A DNA stretch of 64,000 bases from Deferribacter abyssi (lineage in GTDB: Bacteria > Chrysiogenota > Deferribacteres > Deferribacterales > Deferribacteraceae). Where the stretch lies: assembly GCF_049472655.1 (NCBI RefSeq), contig NZ_JAQNCS010000012.1, forward strand, positions 15,137 to 79,136, given 5' to 3'. The first letter of the stretch is position 1. Each line of letters begins with the position of its first letter. Made by a program: the position numbers and the translations under genes. Shown here one piece after another: positions 53,600 through 62,972 of this stretch. The notes beneath the pieces are model-generated. The model had not been told where the DNA came from. It ran no database searches and saw only the letters and a program-made list of their open reading frames with translations.

Positions 53600-55342
53600 A
53601 TGAGCAATGTTTTGAACGATTTTCTCAAAATGAGAGATTTTTTGCTTAATGCAAAAAGTTATGAAGAAGCGAAAAAAGGTTTCAAATGGCCCGAAGTGGA
53701 TACATTCAACTGGGCAATTGACTACTTTGATAAAATTGCTCAGGACAACCATACTCAAGCTTTAATATGGGCTGATGAAGATGGTTTATCAAAAACACTT
53801 ACTTTTGATGAACTAAGGAGAAAAACAAACCAAGTTGCTAACTTCCTTGAAGATATGGGTATTAAAAAAGGGGATAGAATATTTGTTATTGTTGAAGCGA
53901 TCCCAGAAGTTCATGAACTAACTCTTGCATTGATGAAAATCGGAGCAGTTTTTATCCCTGGGACAACCATTCTTCCTGCCAAGGATATTTCAGACAGAAT
54001 TATTAGGGGAAACGTAAAATTATTAATCACTCAAGATAGATATATGGAAAAAATGGAACACATCAGTGATGAAGCACGCTCTAATTTAATTGGGTTGATA
54101 AATATAGGTACAATAGAAAAGGATGGATGGATAAATTATAAGACTTACAAAAATTATTCAGAAGAATTTACTCCAAAAGAGAAAACAAAGGCAACTGATG
54201 AATGTTATCTGTTTTTTACATCTGGAACAACAGCTAAACCAAAATTAGTAATACATACACATTCTTATCCAATAGGTCATCTTACCACTATGTACTGGAT
54301 TAATGCAAAAAAAGGTGACATACACTACAATATTTCAGCTCCCGGTTGGGCAAAATATGCTTGGAGTAGTATTTTTGCTCCTTGGAATGCAGAAGCCACT
54401 ATTTTTATTTTTAAGTATGAAAAATTCGAAGCCCAAACTGTACTTAAAGCAATGGAAAAATATTCTGTCACATCACTTTGTGCACCTTTCAGCGTTTTAA
54501 AACTGTTAGCTTTGGAAGATTTAAGCAAATATAATCTTAAATTGAGAAATGTAGTGAGTGCTGGCGAGCCTCTAATACCTGAGGTTGTAAAAAAAGTGGA
54601 AGAATCCTTAGGTGGTATACCAATAAGAGAAGGTTATGGTCAAACAGAAACAACGGCTTTGATAGGTAATTTCCCAGGTGAGCCAAGAAAACCATTATCT
54701 TTTGGAAAACCAGCACCTGGTTTTGATATCGCCATATTGGATGAAAATTTCAACGAAGTAAAACCAGGGGAAGAAGGACAAATATGCTTAAAAATTCATC
54801 CTAACAGACCATTAGGGTTACTTGCTCGTTATGATGATAAGGAAGTAAACGAAAAGGTGTTTCATGACAAATGGTATCAAACAAGTGATTCAGCTTATAT
54901 GGATGAAGATGGATACTTCTTCTTTATAGGAAGAACAGATGATATATTCAAAAGCCTTGATTATAGAATTTCCCCTTTTGAAGTAGAAAGTGAGATTTCA
55001 GAACATCCTGCAATATTAGAGGTGGGAGTTGTCCCTACTTTAGATGAAAGAGACAGAACAGTACCAAAAGCATTTATAGTTTTAAAACCAGACTATAGAC
55101 CATCAAAGGAAACAGCTTTGGATATATTCAAATTTATAAGAGAGCGTATGGCACCCTATAAGAGACCAAGGGCGATAGAGTTTCTTCAAGAATTTCCTAA
55201 AACAATAAGTGCGAAGATAATGAGAAAAGAATTAAGAGCATATGAGAGAGAAAAAATTAAAATGGAAGCTCAAAGAGGAACATACGAATATTGGGAAAGT
55301 GATTTCAAAAATGAACTCAATTTAGGAAAAAGGAAAATCTAA
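53600..55342 (+). CDS. AMP-forming short/medium-chain acyl-CoA synthetase
   Basis: This 580-residue ANL-superfamily ligase has the P-loop YLFFTSGTTAKPKLVIHTH near residue 207, IREGYGQTETT near residue 345, FHDKWYQTSDSAYMDEDGYFFFIGRTDDIFKSLDYRISPFEVES and the C-terminal catalytic Lys in PKTISAKIMRKELR. The YNISAPGWAKYAWSSIFAPWNAEAT stretch is typical of the medium-chain/isobutyrate type (MACS). It activates a carboxylate with ATP to acyl-CoA. It lies 16 bp before an acyl-CoA dehydrogenase gene and heads the acyl-CoA operon with isobutyryl-CoA mutase. Isobutyrate or butyrate is the likely substrate. Confidence 0.9.
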   Translation: MSNVLNDFLKMRDFLLNAKSYEEAKKGFKWPEVDTFNWAIDYFDKIAQDNHTQALIWADEDGLSKTLTFDELRRKTNQVANFLEDMGIKKGDRIFVIVEAIPEVHELTLALMKIGAVFIPGTTILPAKDISDRIIRGNVKLLITQDRYMEKMEHISDEARSNLIGLINIGTIEKDGWINYKTYKNYSEEFTPKEKTKATDECYLFFTSGTTAKPKLVIHTHSYPIGHLTTMYWINAKKGDIHYNISAPGWAKYAWSSIFAPWNAEATIFIFKYEKFEAQTVLKAMEKYSVTSLCAPFSVLKLLALEDLSKYNLKLRNVVSAGEPLIPEVVKKVEESLGGIPIREGYGQTETTALIGNFPGEPRKPLSFGKPAPGFDIAILDENFNEVKPGEEGQICLKIHPNRPLGLLARYDDKEVNEKVFHDKWYQTSDSAYMDEDGYFFFIGRTDDIFKSLDYRISPFEVESEISEHPAILEVGVVPTLDERDRTVPKAFIVLKPDYRPSKETALDIFKFIRERMAPYKRPRAIEFLQEFPKTISAKIMRKELRAYEREKIKMEAQRGTYEYWESDFKNELNLGKRKI

Positions 55343-55358
55343 TCAGCGGGAGAAAATT

Positions 55359-56513
55359 ATGGATTTTACTCTAAAAGATGAAGACAAACTCGTCCAAGAG
55401 GTGGCTCAAAATTTTGCTCAAAAAGTACTAAAACCAGCGGCAAAACAGATTGATGAAGAAGAAAAAATACCTGAACATATCCTTGATCAACTAAGGGAAT
55501 TAGGCTTTTTTGGAGTCTGCATGCCAGAAGAGTTGGGAGGAGCGGGTTTGAGCTTTCTCTCTTATGTTTTAATAATAAAAGAGATATCTAAAGCATGTGC
55601 TTCCACAGGGGTTATGCTTGCTGTACACAACTCGTTAACATGTGCATCAATTAACAAATTTGGGACTAAAAAGCAAAAAGAATATTTCTTAAAAAAACTC
55701 ATCTCAGGTGAAAAAATTGGGTGTTTCATGTTAACAGAGCCGGAAGCTGGCTCAGATGCCGCAAATATATCCACTAAAGTGGAAAAAATAAATGACAAAT
55801 ACATTATAAATGGAGGAAAAATTTTTGTTACAAATGGTGGTTATAAAGGATACGGAGTACTTTTTGCCACACATGATAAGTCTATGAGGCATAAAGGTAT
55901 ATCTGCTTTCATAGTGGATTTAACAGAAAATGGAGTAAACATAGTAAGAAATGAAAAGAAAATGGGATTACATGGTTCGTACACAACGGTAATTTCATTT
56001 AACAACTTAGAATTGTCTAAAGAAAACTTGTTAGGTGAAGAAAAAAATGGCTGGCCCATAGCAATGTTTTTGCTTGATGCGTCAAGAATTACAATTGCAG
56101 CACAAGCTTTAGGAATAGCAGAAGGAGCCTTTGAAGAAGCCCTACTTTATTCAAATACGAGAAAGCAATTTGGTAAGAAAATTTGCGAATTTGAGGCTAT
56201 TAAGTTCAAACTTGCCGATATGGCATTAAGAATAGAAGCGAGTAAACATTTAATCTGTCACGCGGCATGGTTAGAAGATTCTGGAAAAACACCAATAAAA
56301 GAGGCCTCAATGGCAAAAATTTTCGCATCTGAAACTGCCAATTTCGTAACTAAAGAAGCAATACAAATATTTGGTGGATATGGATATATAAAAGATTACG
56401 GAATAGAAAGATATTTTAGAGATGCAAAAGTTACTGAAATTTATGAAGGCACAAGCGAAATTCAAAGATTAGTAATAGCTAAAGAACTTTTAAAAAATTT
56501 AAGCACATCATAG
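55359..56513 (+). CDS. short-chain acyl-CoA dehydrogenase
   Basis: In this 384-residue flavoprotein the N-terminal helical domain leads to CFMLTEPEAGSDAANISTKVEKINDKYIINGGKIFVTNGG, FAD-binding GSYTTVISFNNLEL, RKQFGKKICEFEAIKFKLADMALRIEASKHL and FGGYGYIKDYGIERYFRDAKVTEIYEGTSEIQRLVIAKEL. The catalytic Glu (in IYEGTSE) is conserved. It oxidises a saturated acyl-CoA to the enoyl-CoA with FAD and electron-transfer flavoprotein. It is very similar to the second dehydrogenase in the operon (57445-58584). The pair may act on butyryl- and isobutyryl-type substrates. Confidence 0.93.
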   Translation: MDFTLKDEDKLVQEVAQNFAQKVLKPAAKQIDEEEKIPEHILDQLRELGFFGVCMPEELGGAGLSFLSYVLIIKEISKACASTGVMLAVHNSLTCASINKFGTKKQKEYFLKKLISGEKIGCFMLTEPEAGSDAANISTKVEKINDKYIINGGKIFVTNGGYKGYGVLFATHDKSMRHKGISAFIVDLTENGVNIVRNEKKMGLHGSYTTVISFNNLELSKENLLGEEKNGWPIAMFLLDASRITIAAQALGIAEGAFEEALLYSNTRKQFGKKICEFEAIKFKLADMALRIEASKHLICHAAWLEDSGKTPIKEASMAKIFASETANFVTKEAIQIFGGYGYIKDYGIERYFRDAKVTEIYEGTSEIQRLVIAKELLKNLSTS

Positions 56514-56522
56514 GAGGTTTAT

Positions 56523-57377
56523 ATGAATATAAAGATTGTAGGTGTGGTTGGTGCAGGTCAAATGGGTAACGGCATATCCCATGTTTTTGCTCAGTACGGG
56601 TATAAGGTTGTAATGTATGATATAAATCAAGAGCAGCTAAAAAAAGCTGTTTCAATAATAGAAAAAAATTTGCGAAGACAGGCAAAAAAAGGAATTATAA
56701 AAGAAGGGGAAATAAAAAATATTATTGAAAGAATAAAATTAACAACTAACCTTGAGGATCTAAAAGAAGTTGATTACGTAGTTGAAGCATCTCCAGAAAA
56801 TGAATCGCTAAAACTTGAACTATTTAGAAAATTAGATGAAATAACTAAAAGAGACGTTATTCTTGCTTCTAATACATCTTCTATATCTATAACAAAACTT
56901 GCTGTTGCTACTAAAAGACCTAATAAGGTGGTAGGTATGCATTTTATGAATCCAGTACCTGTCATGAGTCTCGTAGAAATGATTAAGGGATTTACCACAT
57001 CTGAAGATACATATAATACTGCAATAGAGCTTGCAAAAAGCTTGAACAAAGAACCAGTATTGTCTCAAGATTATCCAGGATTTATCGTTAATCGCATACT
57101 GATCCCTATGATTAATGAAGCTATTTTTGCATTGGGCGAAGAGATAGCAACAGCTGAAGATATAGATAAGGCAATGAAACTTGGTACAAACCAGCCTATG
57201 GGTCCATTGACACTGGCAGACTTTATAGGTCTTGATACAGTTCTTGCTATTCAAAATGTACTATACGAAAACTTCAAAGATTCCAAATACAGACCAGCAC
57301 CTCTACTTGTAAAAATGGTTGAAGCCGGTTTACTTGGAAGAAAATCGGGTAAAGGTTTTTACGATTATTCAAGTTAA
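56523..57377 (+). CDS. hbd: 3-hydroxybutyryl-CoA dehydrogenase
   Basis: In this 284-residue NAD(P)-dependent enzyme the Rossmann motif VGAGQMGNGISHVFAQYGYKVVMYDI leads to DYVVEASPENESLKLELFRKLDE, SNTSSISITKLA, HFMNPVPVMSLVEMIKG and QDYPGFIVNRILIPMINEA, and FIGLDTVL completes the family. It oxidises 3-hydroxybutyryl-CoA to acetoacetyl-CoA. AGGAGGT precedes the ATG. The length is standard (about 280). The enoyl-CoA hydratase needed before this step is not in the window. Confidence 0.95.
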   Translation: MNIKIVGVVGAGQMGNGISHVFAQYGYKVVMYDINQEQLKKAVSIIEKNLRRQAKKGIIKEGEIKNIIERIKLTTNLEDLKEVDYVVEASPENESLKLELFRKLDEITKRDVILASNTSSISITKLAVATKRPNKVVGMHFMNPVPVMSLVEMIKGFTTSEDTYNTAIELAKSLNKEPVLSQDYPGFIVNRILIPMINEAIFALGEEIATAEDIDKAMKLGTNQPMGPLTLADFIGLDTVLAIQNVLYENFKDSKYRPAPLLVKMVEAGLLGRKSGKGFYDYSS

Positions 57378-57444
57378 GATAGTTATCAAACTATCAAAAT
57401 AGAAAGAATTTTAATACTTTTTTAAAATAAGTTAGGAGGGGAAT

Positions 57445-58584
57445 ATGAATTTTGACTTAACAGATGATGAAAAATTAATAAGATACACTGCAAGAGAGTT
57501 TGCCGAAAAAGAAATAAAACCCATAGCAAGCAAGATAGATGAAGAACATAGAATTCCGGATGAAATTATTGCAAAAATGGGTGAGCTTGGTCTGCTTGGT
57601 ACATATGTACCCGAAGAATACGGTGGAGCAGGTACAAGTTTTTTAGCTTACATATTAGTTGTTGAAGAAATATCAAAAGCTTGCGCTTCAAGTGGAGTTT
57701 TGATTTCAGCTCATACTTCATTATGCATAAATCCCATACTTGCTTTTGGAACTGAAGAACAAAAAAAGAAATATCTTCCAAAACTTTGTAGTGGAGAAAA
57801 AATAGGCTGTATTTTGCTAACAGAACCTGAAGCAGGTTCGGATGCAGCTAATATTCAAACAACAGTGGAGGAAGATGCTGACCATTACATCATAAACGGA
57901 AATAAGATATTCGTAACCAATGGAGGTTTTAGAGGCATAGGAATTCTTTTTGCTACATATGATAAATCACTAAAACATAAAGGGATATGCTCCTTTATCG
58001 TTGACCTATCTCAAGAAGGAGTAGAAATATTGAGAAATGAAGAGAAGTTAGGAATAAGAGGTACCTATACCACTGCCTTCCTTCTAAATAATTTAAAAAT
58101 CCCAAAAGAAAACCTATTAGGTAAAAAAGGAGAAGGGTTTAAGGTCGCTATGGATACACTTGATGGTGGTAGAGTAGGCATTGCAGCTCAAGCTTTAGGT
58201 ATAGCCGAAGGAGCATTTGATAGGGCCATAGCATATTCTCAAGAAAGAAAGCAGTTTGGCAAACCTATTTCTTCCTTTCAAGCTATTCAATTTAAGCTTG
58301 CTGATATGAAAATGAGAATCGAGCAGGCAAGATGGGTAACTTATTACGCTGGATGGCTAAAAGACACAAAAAGAAATTTTATATTAGAATCTTCCATCGC
58401 AAAGGCAGTTGCTTCAGAAACAGCTACTTTTGTCACAAAAGAGGCTCTCCAAATCTTTGGAGGGTATGGGTATATTACAGAATATGAAATGGAGCGCTAT
58501 TACAGAGATGCAAAAATAACAGAAATTTATGAAGGAACAAATGAAATTCAAAGAATAGTTATAAGCAAAATGCTTATGAAATAA
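57445..58584 (+). CDS. second short-chain acyl-CoA dehydrogenase
   Basis: In this 379-residue protein, CILLTEPEAGSDAANIQTTVEEDADHYIINGNKIFVTNGG, GTYTTAFLLNNLKIPKENLLGKKGEGF, RKQFGKPISSFQAIQFKLADMKMRIEQARW and FGGYGYITEYEMERYYRDAKITEIYEGTNEIQRIVISK define the acyl-CoA dehydrogenase fold, with the catalytic Glu in IYEGTNE. It is a paralogue of the enzyme at 55359-56513, probably from duplication. AGGAGGGG precedes the ATG. It differs mainly in the N-terminal part of the substrate pocket, but specificity cannot be read reliably. Confidence 0.93.
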   Translation: MNFDLTDDEKLIRYTAREFAEKEIKPIASKIDEEHRIPDEIIAKMGELGLLGTYVPEEYGGAGTSFLAYILVVEEISKACASSGVLISAHTSLCINPILAFGTEEQKKKYLPKLCSGEKIGCILLTEPEAGSDAANIQTTVEEDADHYIINGNKIFVTNGGFRGIGILFATYDKSLKHKGICSFIVDLSQEGVEILRNEEKLGIRGTYTTAFLLNNLKIPKENLLGKKGEGFKVAMDTLDGGRVGIAAQALGIAEGAFDRAIAYSQERKQFGKPISSFQAIQFKLADMKMRIEQARWVTYYAGWLKDTKRNFILESSIAKAVASETATFVTKEALQIFGGYGYITEYEMERYYRDAKITEIYEGTNEIQRIVISKMLMK

Positions 58585-58594
58585 GAGGTGTAAA

Positions 58595-59110
58595 ATGAAA
58601 TATCCTGAATTAGAAAAATTATCAAAAGAAGAGCTTATTGGCATCATAGAAGATGAAGCCAAAAATTGGCTTGCTCATGATGGATTGTGGTTTCAAGCGG
58701 TGGAAAGACATTTTGGTCTCGAAAAAGCAATAGAGTTAGACATAGAAGCATGGAAAGATTTTACTGTAATAGAAGCAAAAAGGATTATGAAACGATTGGG
58801 CTTACCTCTCAAAAGTGGTCTTGATGGGCTTGAAAAGGCCCTAAATTTCAGAATGTATAGAAGGATAAACGAGCAAAAGATAGAAAGACCTGATAAACAC
58901 ACATTGATACTTAAAATGGTTACTTGTAGAGTTCAAGCAGCGAGAGAGAGGAAAAATCTTCAATTTTTCCCCTGTAAACCTGTTGGTATAGTAGAATATT
59001 CATATTTTGCAAAAACGATAGATGAAAGAATAGAAACAGAAGTAATTGCATGCCCACCAGATAAAATAACAAATGATTTTCATTGTGCATGGAAGTTTAC
59101 AATAAAATAG
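58595..59110 (+). CDS. DUF6125-type protein of unknown function
   Basis: This 171-residue soluble protein has one main helix-rich domain: EAKNWLAHDGLWFQAVERHFGLEKAIELDIEAWKDFTVIEAKRIMKRLGLP. A second part has Cys residues (MVTCRVQAARERKNLQFFPCKPVGIVEYSYFAKTIDERIETEVIACPPDK). The pattern resembles families labelled DUF6125 or L-2-amino-thiazoline-4-carboxylate hydrolase-like, often found beside acyl-CoA or amino-acid catabolism genes. Three Cys residues (CR, PCK, ACPP) could hold a metal. It lies 10 bp after a dehydrogenase and 13 bp before the mutase gene. Its role in this pathway is unknown. Confidence 0.65.
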   Translation: MKYPELEKLSKEELIGIIEDEAKNWLAHDGLWFQAVERHFGLEKAIELDIEAWKDFTVIEAKRIMKRLGLPLKSGLDGLEKALNFRMYRRINEQKIERPDKHTLILKMVTCRVQAARERKNLQFFPCKPVGIVEYSYFAKTIDERIETEVIACPPDKITNDFHCAWKFTIK

Positions 59111-59123
59111 TTGGGAGGCTATT

Positions 59124-62100
59124 ATGTCATATACACCAAAAAATAAGATCAGAATCGTAACAGCAACAAGTTTGTTTGACGGGCACGATGCAGCAATAAA
59201 TATATTCAGAAGAATCATGCAGGATAAAGGAGCAGAAATTATACATTTAGGACACAATAGAAGTGCTTATGAAATAGTAAATGCCGCTTTAGAAGAAGAT
59301 GTTCAAGCTATAGCTGTAACATCGTATCAGGGTGGCCATATGGAATTTTTTAAATACATCTACGATCTTCTTAAAGAAAATAATTCATCACATGTAAAAA
59401 TCTTTGGAGGCGGTGGTGGTGTTATTATCCCTTCGGAAATCAAAGAATTAGAGGATTACGGTATAGAAAAGATTTTTTCCCCTGAAGATGGAATCAAAAT
59501 GGGGCTTGAAGGGATGGTAGATTATATTTTGGAAAAAAGTGATTTTAAAACGTATAACGAGGAAAATTTAGAATATTATTTTGAAAATATAAACACCGAG
59601 CTACCTAAAGCAATAAGTCTTGTTGAAGATATGATGTGGAGTGGTAGCTGGAATGAACAGTATCAAAAATTACTCGAAGAACACCTTGAAAAATCGGAAA
59701 AAAACGGAGTGGTCATCGGCTTTACCGGCTCTGGAGGTGCAGGTAAATCAACTTTAGTGGATGAAATATTAAGAAGAGCTGTAACCACTTTAAAAGATAT
59801 AAAAATAGGTGTTATAGGTGTTGATCCTACGAGAAGAAGTGGTGGTGCTTTACTTGCTGATAGAATAAGAATTAATACACTTCCACATGATAATCTTTAC
59901 ATGAGATCTATAGCAACAAGATCACCAAACACATCTATTTCAAAAGCTTTGGAAAATATAATTAAACTTTATAAAATGGCTGGCTTTGATGCAATCATCA
60001 TAGAAACAGCCGGTAGCGGCCAAAATGATATTGAAATTGTTGGAATAGCAGATATCGATGTTTATGTTACAACACCAGAATATGGTGCAGCATTGCAATT
60101 AGAAAAAATAAACATGTTAGAATATGCTGATATGGTAGTATTAAATAAATTCGATAAAGATAAAGCAGAAGATGCACTATATGAAATTAGGAAACAGTAT
60201 AGAAGAAATTTTAAACTATTTGACACTCCATTGGAAGAGATACCTGTATTCGGAACAGTTGCTTCAAGATTTAATGATAAAGCAACTACATACTTTTTTT
60301 ATAAGCTATTTGAAAAAGCTAAGTTAATCGATAAAATACCGGAAGACATATCCTTAGAAACCACTTCCAACAGTAGGTCCATGATCCCTGTTAATAGAAC
60401 TAACTACTTAGGAGACATCGCAGACACTATAAGAAAATATCATGAATTTGTAAAAAATGAACAGCAAAAAGCATCAAAATTATACGCAATAGAAAAAACT
60501 AAAAAACATTTAAAAGAAAAAAGCGATCTCAGTGAGACCATAGAAAAATTAGACAGCGAATTGGAAGAAATTAAAAAAGAACTATCACCAGAAACTAAAA
60601 AACTTATAGAGGAATGGCCTAAAGTTAAAGAAACATTTGAATCTGACAAATTGGTAACAAAGATAAGAAATAAAGAAATAGTTTATGAACTCAAAACAAC
60701 CACAATTTCTGGTAATAAAATTCCTAAAGTAAAACTACCGGAATATGAAGATTACGGTGAAATTGTAAAGTTTAGATTGAAAGAAAATGTACCAGGAGAA
60801 TTTCCTTTTACAGCCGGTATTTATCCTTTAAAAAGACAAGATGAACTTCCTACAAGGATGTTTGCAGGAGAAGGCACACCAGAGAGAACCAATAAAAGAT
60901 TTCACTACCTTTCAGAGGGGCAACCGTTTAATAGATTATCTACTGCATTTGATTCTATTACATTATATGGGGAAGATCCAGACACAAGACCGGATATTTA
61001 CGGAAAAATAGGTAATGCAGGCGTTTCTATAGCAACTTTAGATGATGCTAAAAAATTGTATAGCGGTTTTGATTTGTGTGATAAAAATACTTCTGTTTCA
61101 ATGACGATTAACGGTCCTGCTCCTATTATGTTAGCTATGTTTTTCAACACTGCAATAGATCAGCAGGTAGAAAAATATTTAAAAGAAAACGGTCTACTTG
61201 GTAAAGCAATAGATAAAATAACTAATTATTATAAAAGTTTAGGATTAGAAAAACCTTATTACAATACTAAGTTTGGTGTTAAAAATGTTGATATAGAAAA
61301 TCACCTTGGTTTAGCTCTACTTGGAGTGCCGGGAGATTTTTTAGTAGAAAAAGACATATATGAGGAAATAAAGAAATATACTTTAAATGTAATTAGAGGA
61401 ACTGTGCAGGCAGATATTTTAAAAGAAGATCAGGCACAAAATACATGCTTATTTTCAACAGATTTTTCTCTAAAACTTATGGGTGATATTCAAGAATACT
61501 TTATCAAACATGATGTAAGAAATTACTATTCTGTTTCTATTTCAGGTTATCATATTGCAGAGGCAGGTGCCAATCCCATCACACAGTTAGCTTTTACTTT
61601 AGCTAATGGCTTTACTTACGTTGAATATTTTCTTGGTAGAGGTATGGAATTTAATAAATTTGCAAGAAACCTCTCTTTCTTCTTCTCAAACGGAATGGAT
61701 ATTGAATATGCTGTTATCGGTAGAGTGGCACGAAGAATATGGGCTATTGCAGCAAAAAAATTATACAATGCTGATGAGCGTAGCCAAAAGTTGAAATATC
61801 ATATTCAAACTTCGGGTAGATCTCTTCATTCAATGGAAATTCAATTTAATGATATCAGAACTACTCTTCAAGCGCTTCTTGCAATAAACGATAACTGTAA
61901 CTCTCTTCACACAAATGCATATGATGAGGCTATCACCACACCAACAGAAGAGTCTGTAAGAAGAGCTTTAGCTATTCAGCTAATAATTAATAAAGAATTC
62001 GGAATGTCAAAGAATGAAAATCCACTTCAAGGTTCTTTCATAATAGAATGGCTTACTGACCTCGTAGAAGAAGAAGTTTTAAAAGAGTTTGAAAGCTTAT

Positions 62101-62498
62101 CAAGAAGAGGTGGTGTATTGGGTGCAATGGAATCCCGTTATCAAAGGAATAAAATCCAAGAAGAATCTTTATATTATGAAACGTTAAAAAACTCAGGTAA
62201 ATTGCCAATCATAGGAGTAAACACATTTTTAAAAGAAGATGAACAAAAAGAGGAAGATATGCCTTTGCAGTTAAGCAGATCAACAGAAGAAGAAAAACAG
62301 CAGCAAATTAACAATCTAATTCAATTTAAACTTAGAAACAAAGATAAAGCTCCAATTTATTTAGAAAAACTAAAAAATGCTGCAAAAAATAATGAGAATA
62401 TATTTGATGAGTTGATGGAAGCAGTAAAATATTGTACTTTAGGACAAATTACACATGCTCTATTTGAAGTAGGTGGTAAATACAGACGCAACATGTAA
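59124..62498 (+). CDS. icmF: fused isobutyryl-CoA mutase with G-protein chaperone
   Basis: This 1124-residue fusion has an N-terminal B12-binding domain (residues 8-140, with the lower-axial-ligand motif D19-G20-H21-D22-A-A). A MeaB-type GTPase has its P-loop at residues 199-215 (GFTGSGGAGKSTLVDE) and FDAIIIETAGSGQNDIE. A linker and a large mutase TIM barrel follow. Substrate-pocket residues favour isobutyryl-CoA: F580 (RMFAGEGTPE) lies where methylmalonyl-CoA mutase has Tyr, and Q772 (DQAQNTC) where it has Arg. IcmF interconverts isobutyryl-CoA and n-butyryl-CoA, radically, with adenosylcobalamin. It is the last gene of the acyl-CoA operon. Confidence 0.93.
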   Translation: MSYTPKNKIRIVTATSLFDGHDAAINIFRRIMQDKGAEIIHLGHNRSAYEIVNAALEEDVQAIAVTSYQGGHMEFFKYIYDLLKENNSSHVKIFGGGGGVIIPSEIKELEDYGIEKIFSPEDGIKMGLEGMVDYILEKSDFKTYNEENLEYYFENINTELPKAISLVEDMMWSGSWNEQYQKLLEEHLEKSEKNGVVIGFTGSGGAGKSTLVDEILRRAVTTLKDIKIGVIGVDPTRRSGGALLADRIRINTLPHDNLYMRSIATRSPNTSISKALENIIKLYKMAGFDAIIIETAGSGQNDIEIVGIADIDVYVTTPEYGAALQLEKINMLEYADMVVLNKFDKDKAEDALYEIRKQYRRNFKLFDTPLEEIPVFGTVASRFNDKATTYFFYKLFEKAKLIDKIPEDISLETTSNSRSMIPVNRTNYLGDIADTIRKYHEFVKNEQQKASKLYAIEKTKKHLKEKSDLSETIEKLDSELEEIKKELSPETKKLIEEWPKVKETFESDKLVTKIRNKEIVYELKTTTISGNKIPKVKLPEYEDYGEIVKFRLKENVPGEFPFTAGIYPLKRQDELPTRMFAGEGTPERTNKRFHYLSEGQPFNRLSTAFDSITLYGEDPDTRPDIYGKIGNAGVSIATLDDAKKLYSGFDLCDKNTSVSMTINGPAPIMLAMFFNTAIDQQVEKYLKENGLLGKAIDKITNYYKSLGLEKPYYNTKFGVKNVDIENHLGLALLGVPGDFLVEKDIYEEIKKYTLNVIRGTVQADILKEDQAQNTCLFSTDFSLKLMGDIQEYFIKHDVRNYYSVSISGYHIAEAGANPITQLAFTLANGFTYVEYFLGRGMEFNKFARNLSFFFSNGMDIEYAVIGRVARRIWAIAAKKLYNADERSQKLKYHIQTSGRSLHSMEIQFNDIRTTLQALLAINDNCNSLHTNAYDEAITTPTEESVRRALAIQLIINKEFGMSKNENPLQGSFIIEWLTDLVEEEVLKEFESLSRRGGVLGAMESRYQRNKIQEESLYYETLKNSGKLPIIGVNTFLKEDEQKEEDMPLQLSRSTEEEKQQQINNLIQFKLRNKDKAPIYLEKLKNAAKNNENIFDELMEAVKYCTLGQITHALFEVGGKYRRNM

Positions 62499-62514
62499 AA
62501 TAAAAATAACTTAA

Positions 62515-62572
62515 TCTCACTGCTCAAATAAATATGTTATTAATAAAGTTAATTTCAATGTGGGCAGTGAGA
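62515..62572 (+). terminator. possible terminator of the acyl-CoA operon
   Basis: A 9-bp inverted repeat (TCTCACTGC / GCAGTGAGA) with a 40-base AT-rich loop lies 16 bp after the icmF stop. CTTCTTCT and TTTTT follow. The long loop makes it atypical. Confidence 0.4.
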
Positions 62573-62770
62573 CTTCTTCTAAAAATTTTTGACAAGTTTC
62601 GGTTCACAACTTATTTTGAGTGTTGAGTCATCCTGTTTTTAGATTAAAAGTAATCAACCCCCGTTGAATTAAGTATTTTTTTACAGAAGTTAAATAAACA
62701 TTAAATCAATTACGATACTAAAACTAAAATCGTAAATTACGAAAATTTATAACTTATTGAAGATAAAAAA

Positions 62771-62791
62771 TGCCGGAGGGGGGACTCGAAC
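62771..62791 (-). repeat. 3'-end fragment of a tRNA-Leu gene, putative att site
   Basis: Read on the minus strand the bases give GTTCGAGTCCCCCCTCCGGC followed by A. This corresponds to the T-loop (TTCGAGT), the 3' half of the T stem (CCCCC), the 3' acceptor strand (CTCCGGC) and discriminator A of a tRNA. A matching 5' acceptor would be GCCGGAG, as in many tRNA-Leu genes. No upstream tRNA body exists on that strand, so it is a remnant, as left at the far end of an element that integrated into a tRNA 3' end. The intact tRNA would lie to the right, beyond 64000. Confidence 0.7.
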
Positions 62792-62845
62792 AGCAGTAGT
62801 TATCCTATTGATAGATTTTGAAGATACCTCATTTCCAAAATATCC

Positions 62846-62869
62846 GTTACCCAAAATGTTACCCAATTT
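62846..62869. repeat. tandem 12-bp direct repeat near the tRNA fragment
   Basis: GTTACCCAAAAT at 62846-62857 is followed directly by GTTACCCAATTT at 62858-62869 (10 of 12 bases identical). A third partial copy (TTTTACCCA) follows at 62872-62880. Lying 55 bp from the tRNA fragment, it could be an integrase arm-binding site or part of the attachment region. Confidence 0.4.
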
Positions 62870-62972
62870 AATTTTACCCACTCCTTTCATCTATCTTATC
62901 GTTAATATAATATAAATTGCATTTGTGATCAATAGTAGAATTCTAATATTTTTTTAAGATTGATATTAACTA

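Larger units (their letters stand above)
62499..62972. other. 474-bp region between icmF and the island genes
   Basis: It holds a 9-bp inverted repeat with a 40-base loop (TCTCACTGC at 62515-62523, GCAGTGAGA at 62564-62572) that may terminate the icmF transcript. It also holds a fragment of a tRNA-Leu gene (62771-62791) and an imperfect 12-bp direct repeat (62846-62869). No intact gene is present; a 51-codon minus-strand frame through the tRNA fragment is probably chance. Confidence 0.55.

Noticed and set aside
62760..62910. A 51-codon minus-strand frame across the tRNA remnant, suggestive of an integrase tail
   Set aside because: No integrase catalytic motif, no homology pattern recognised and too short; treated as chance.
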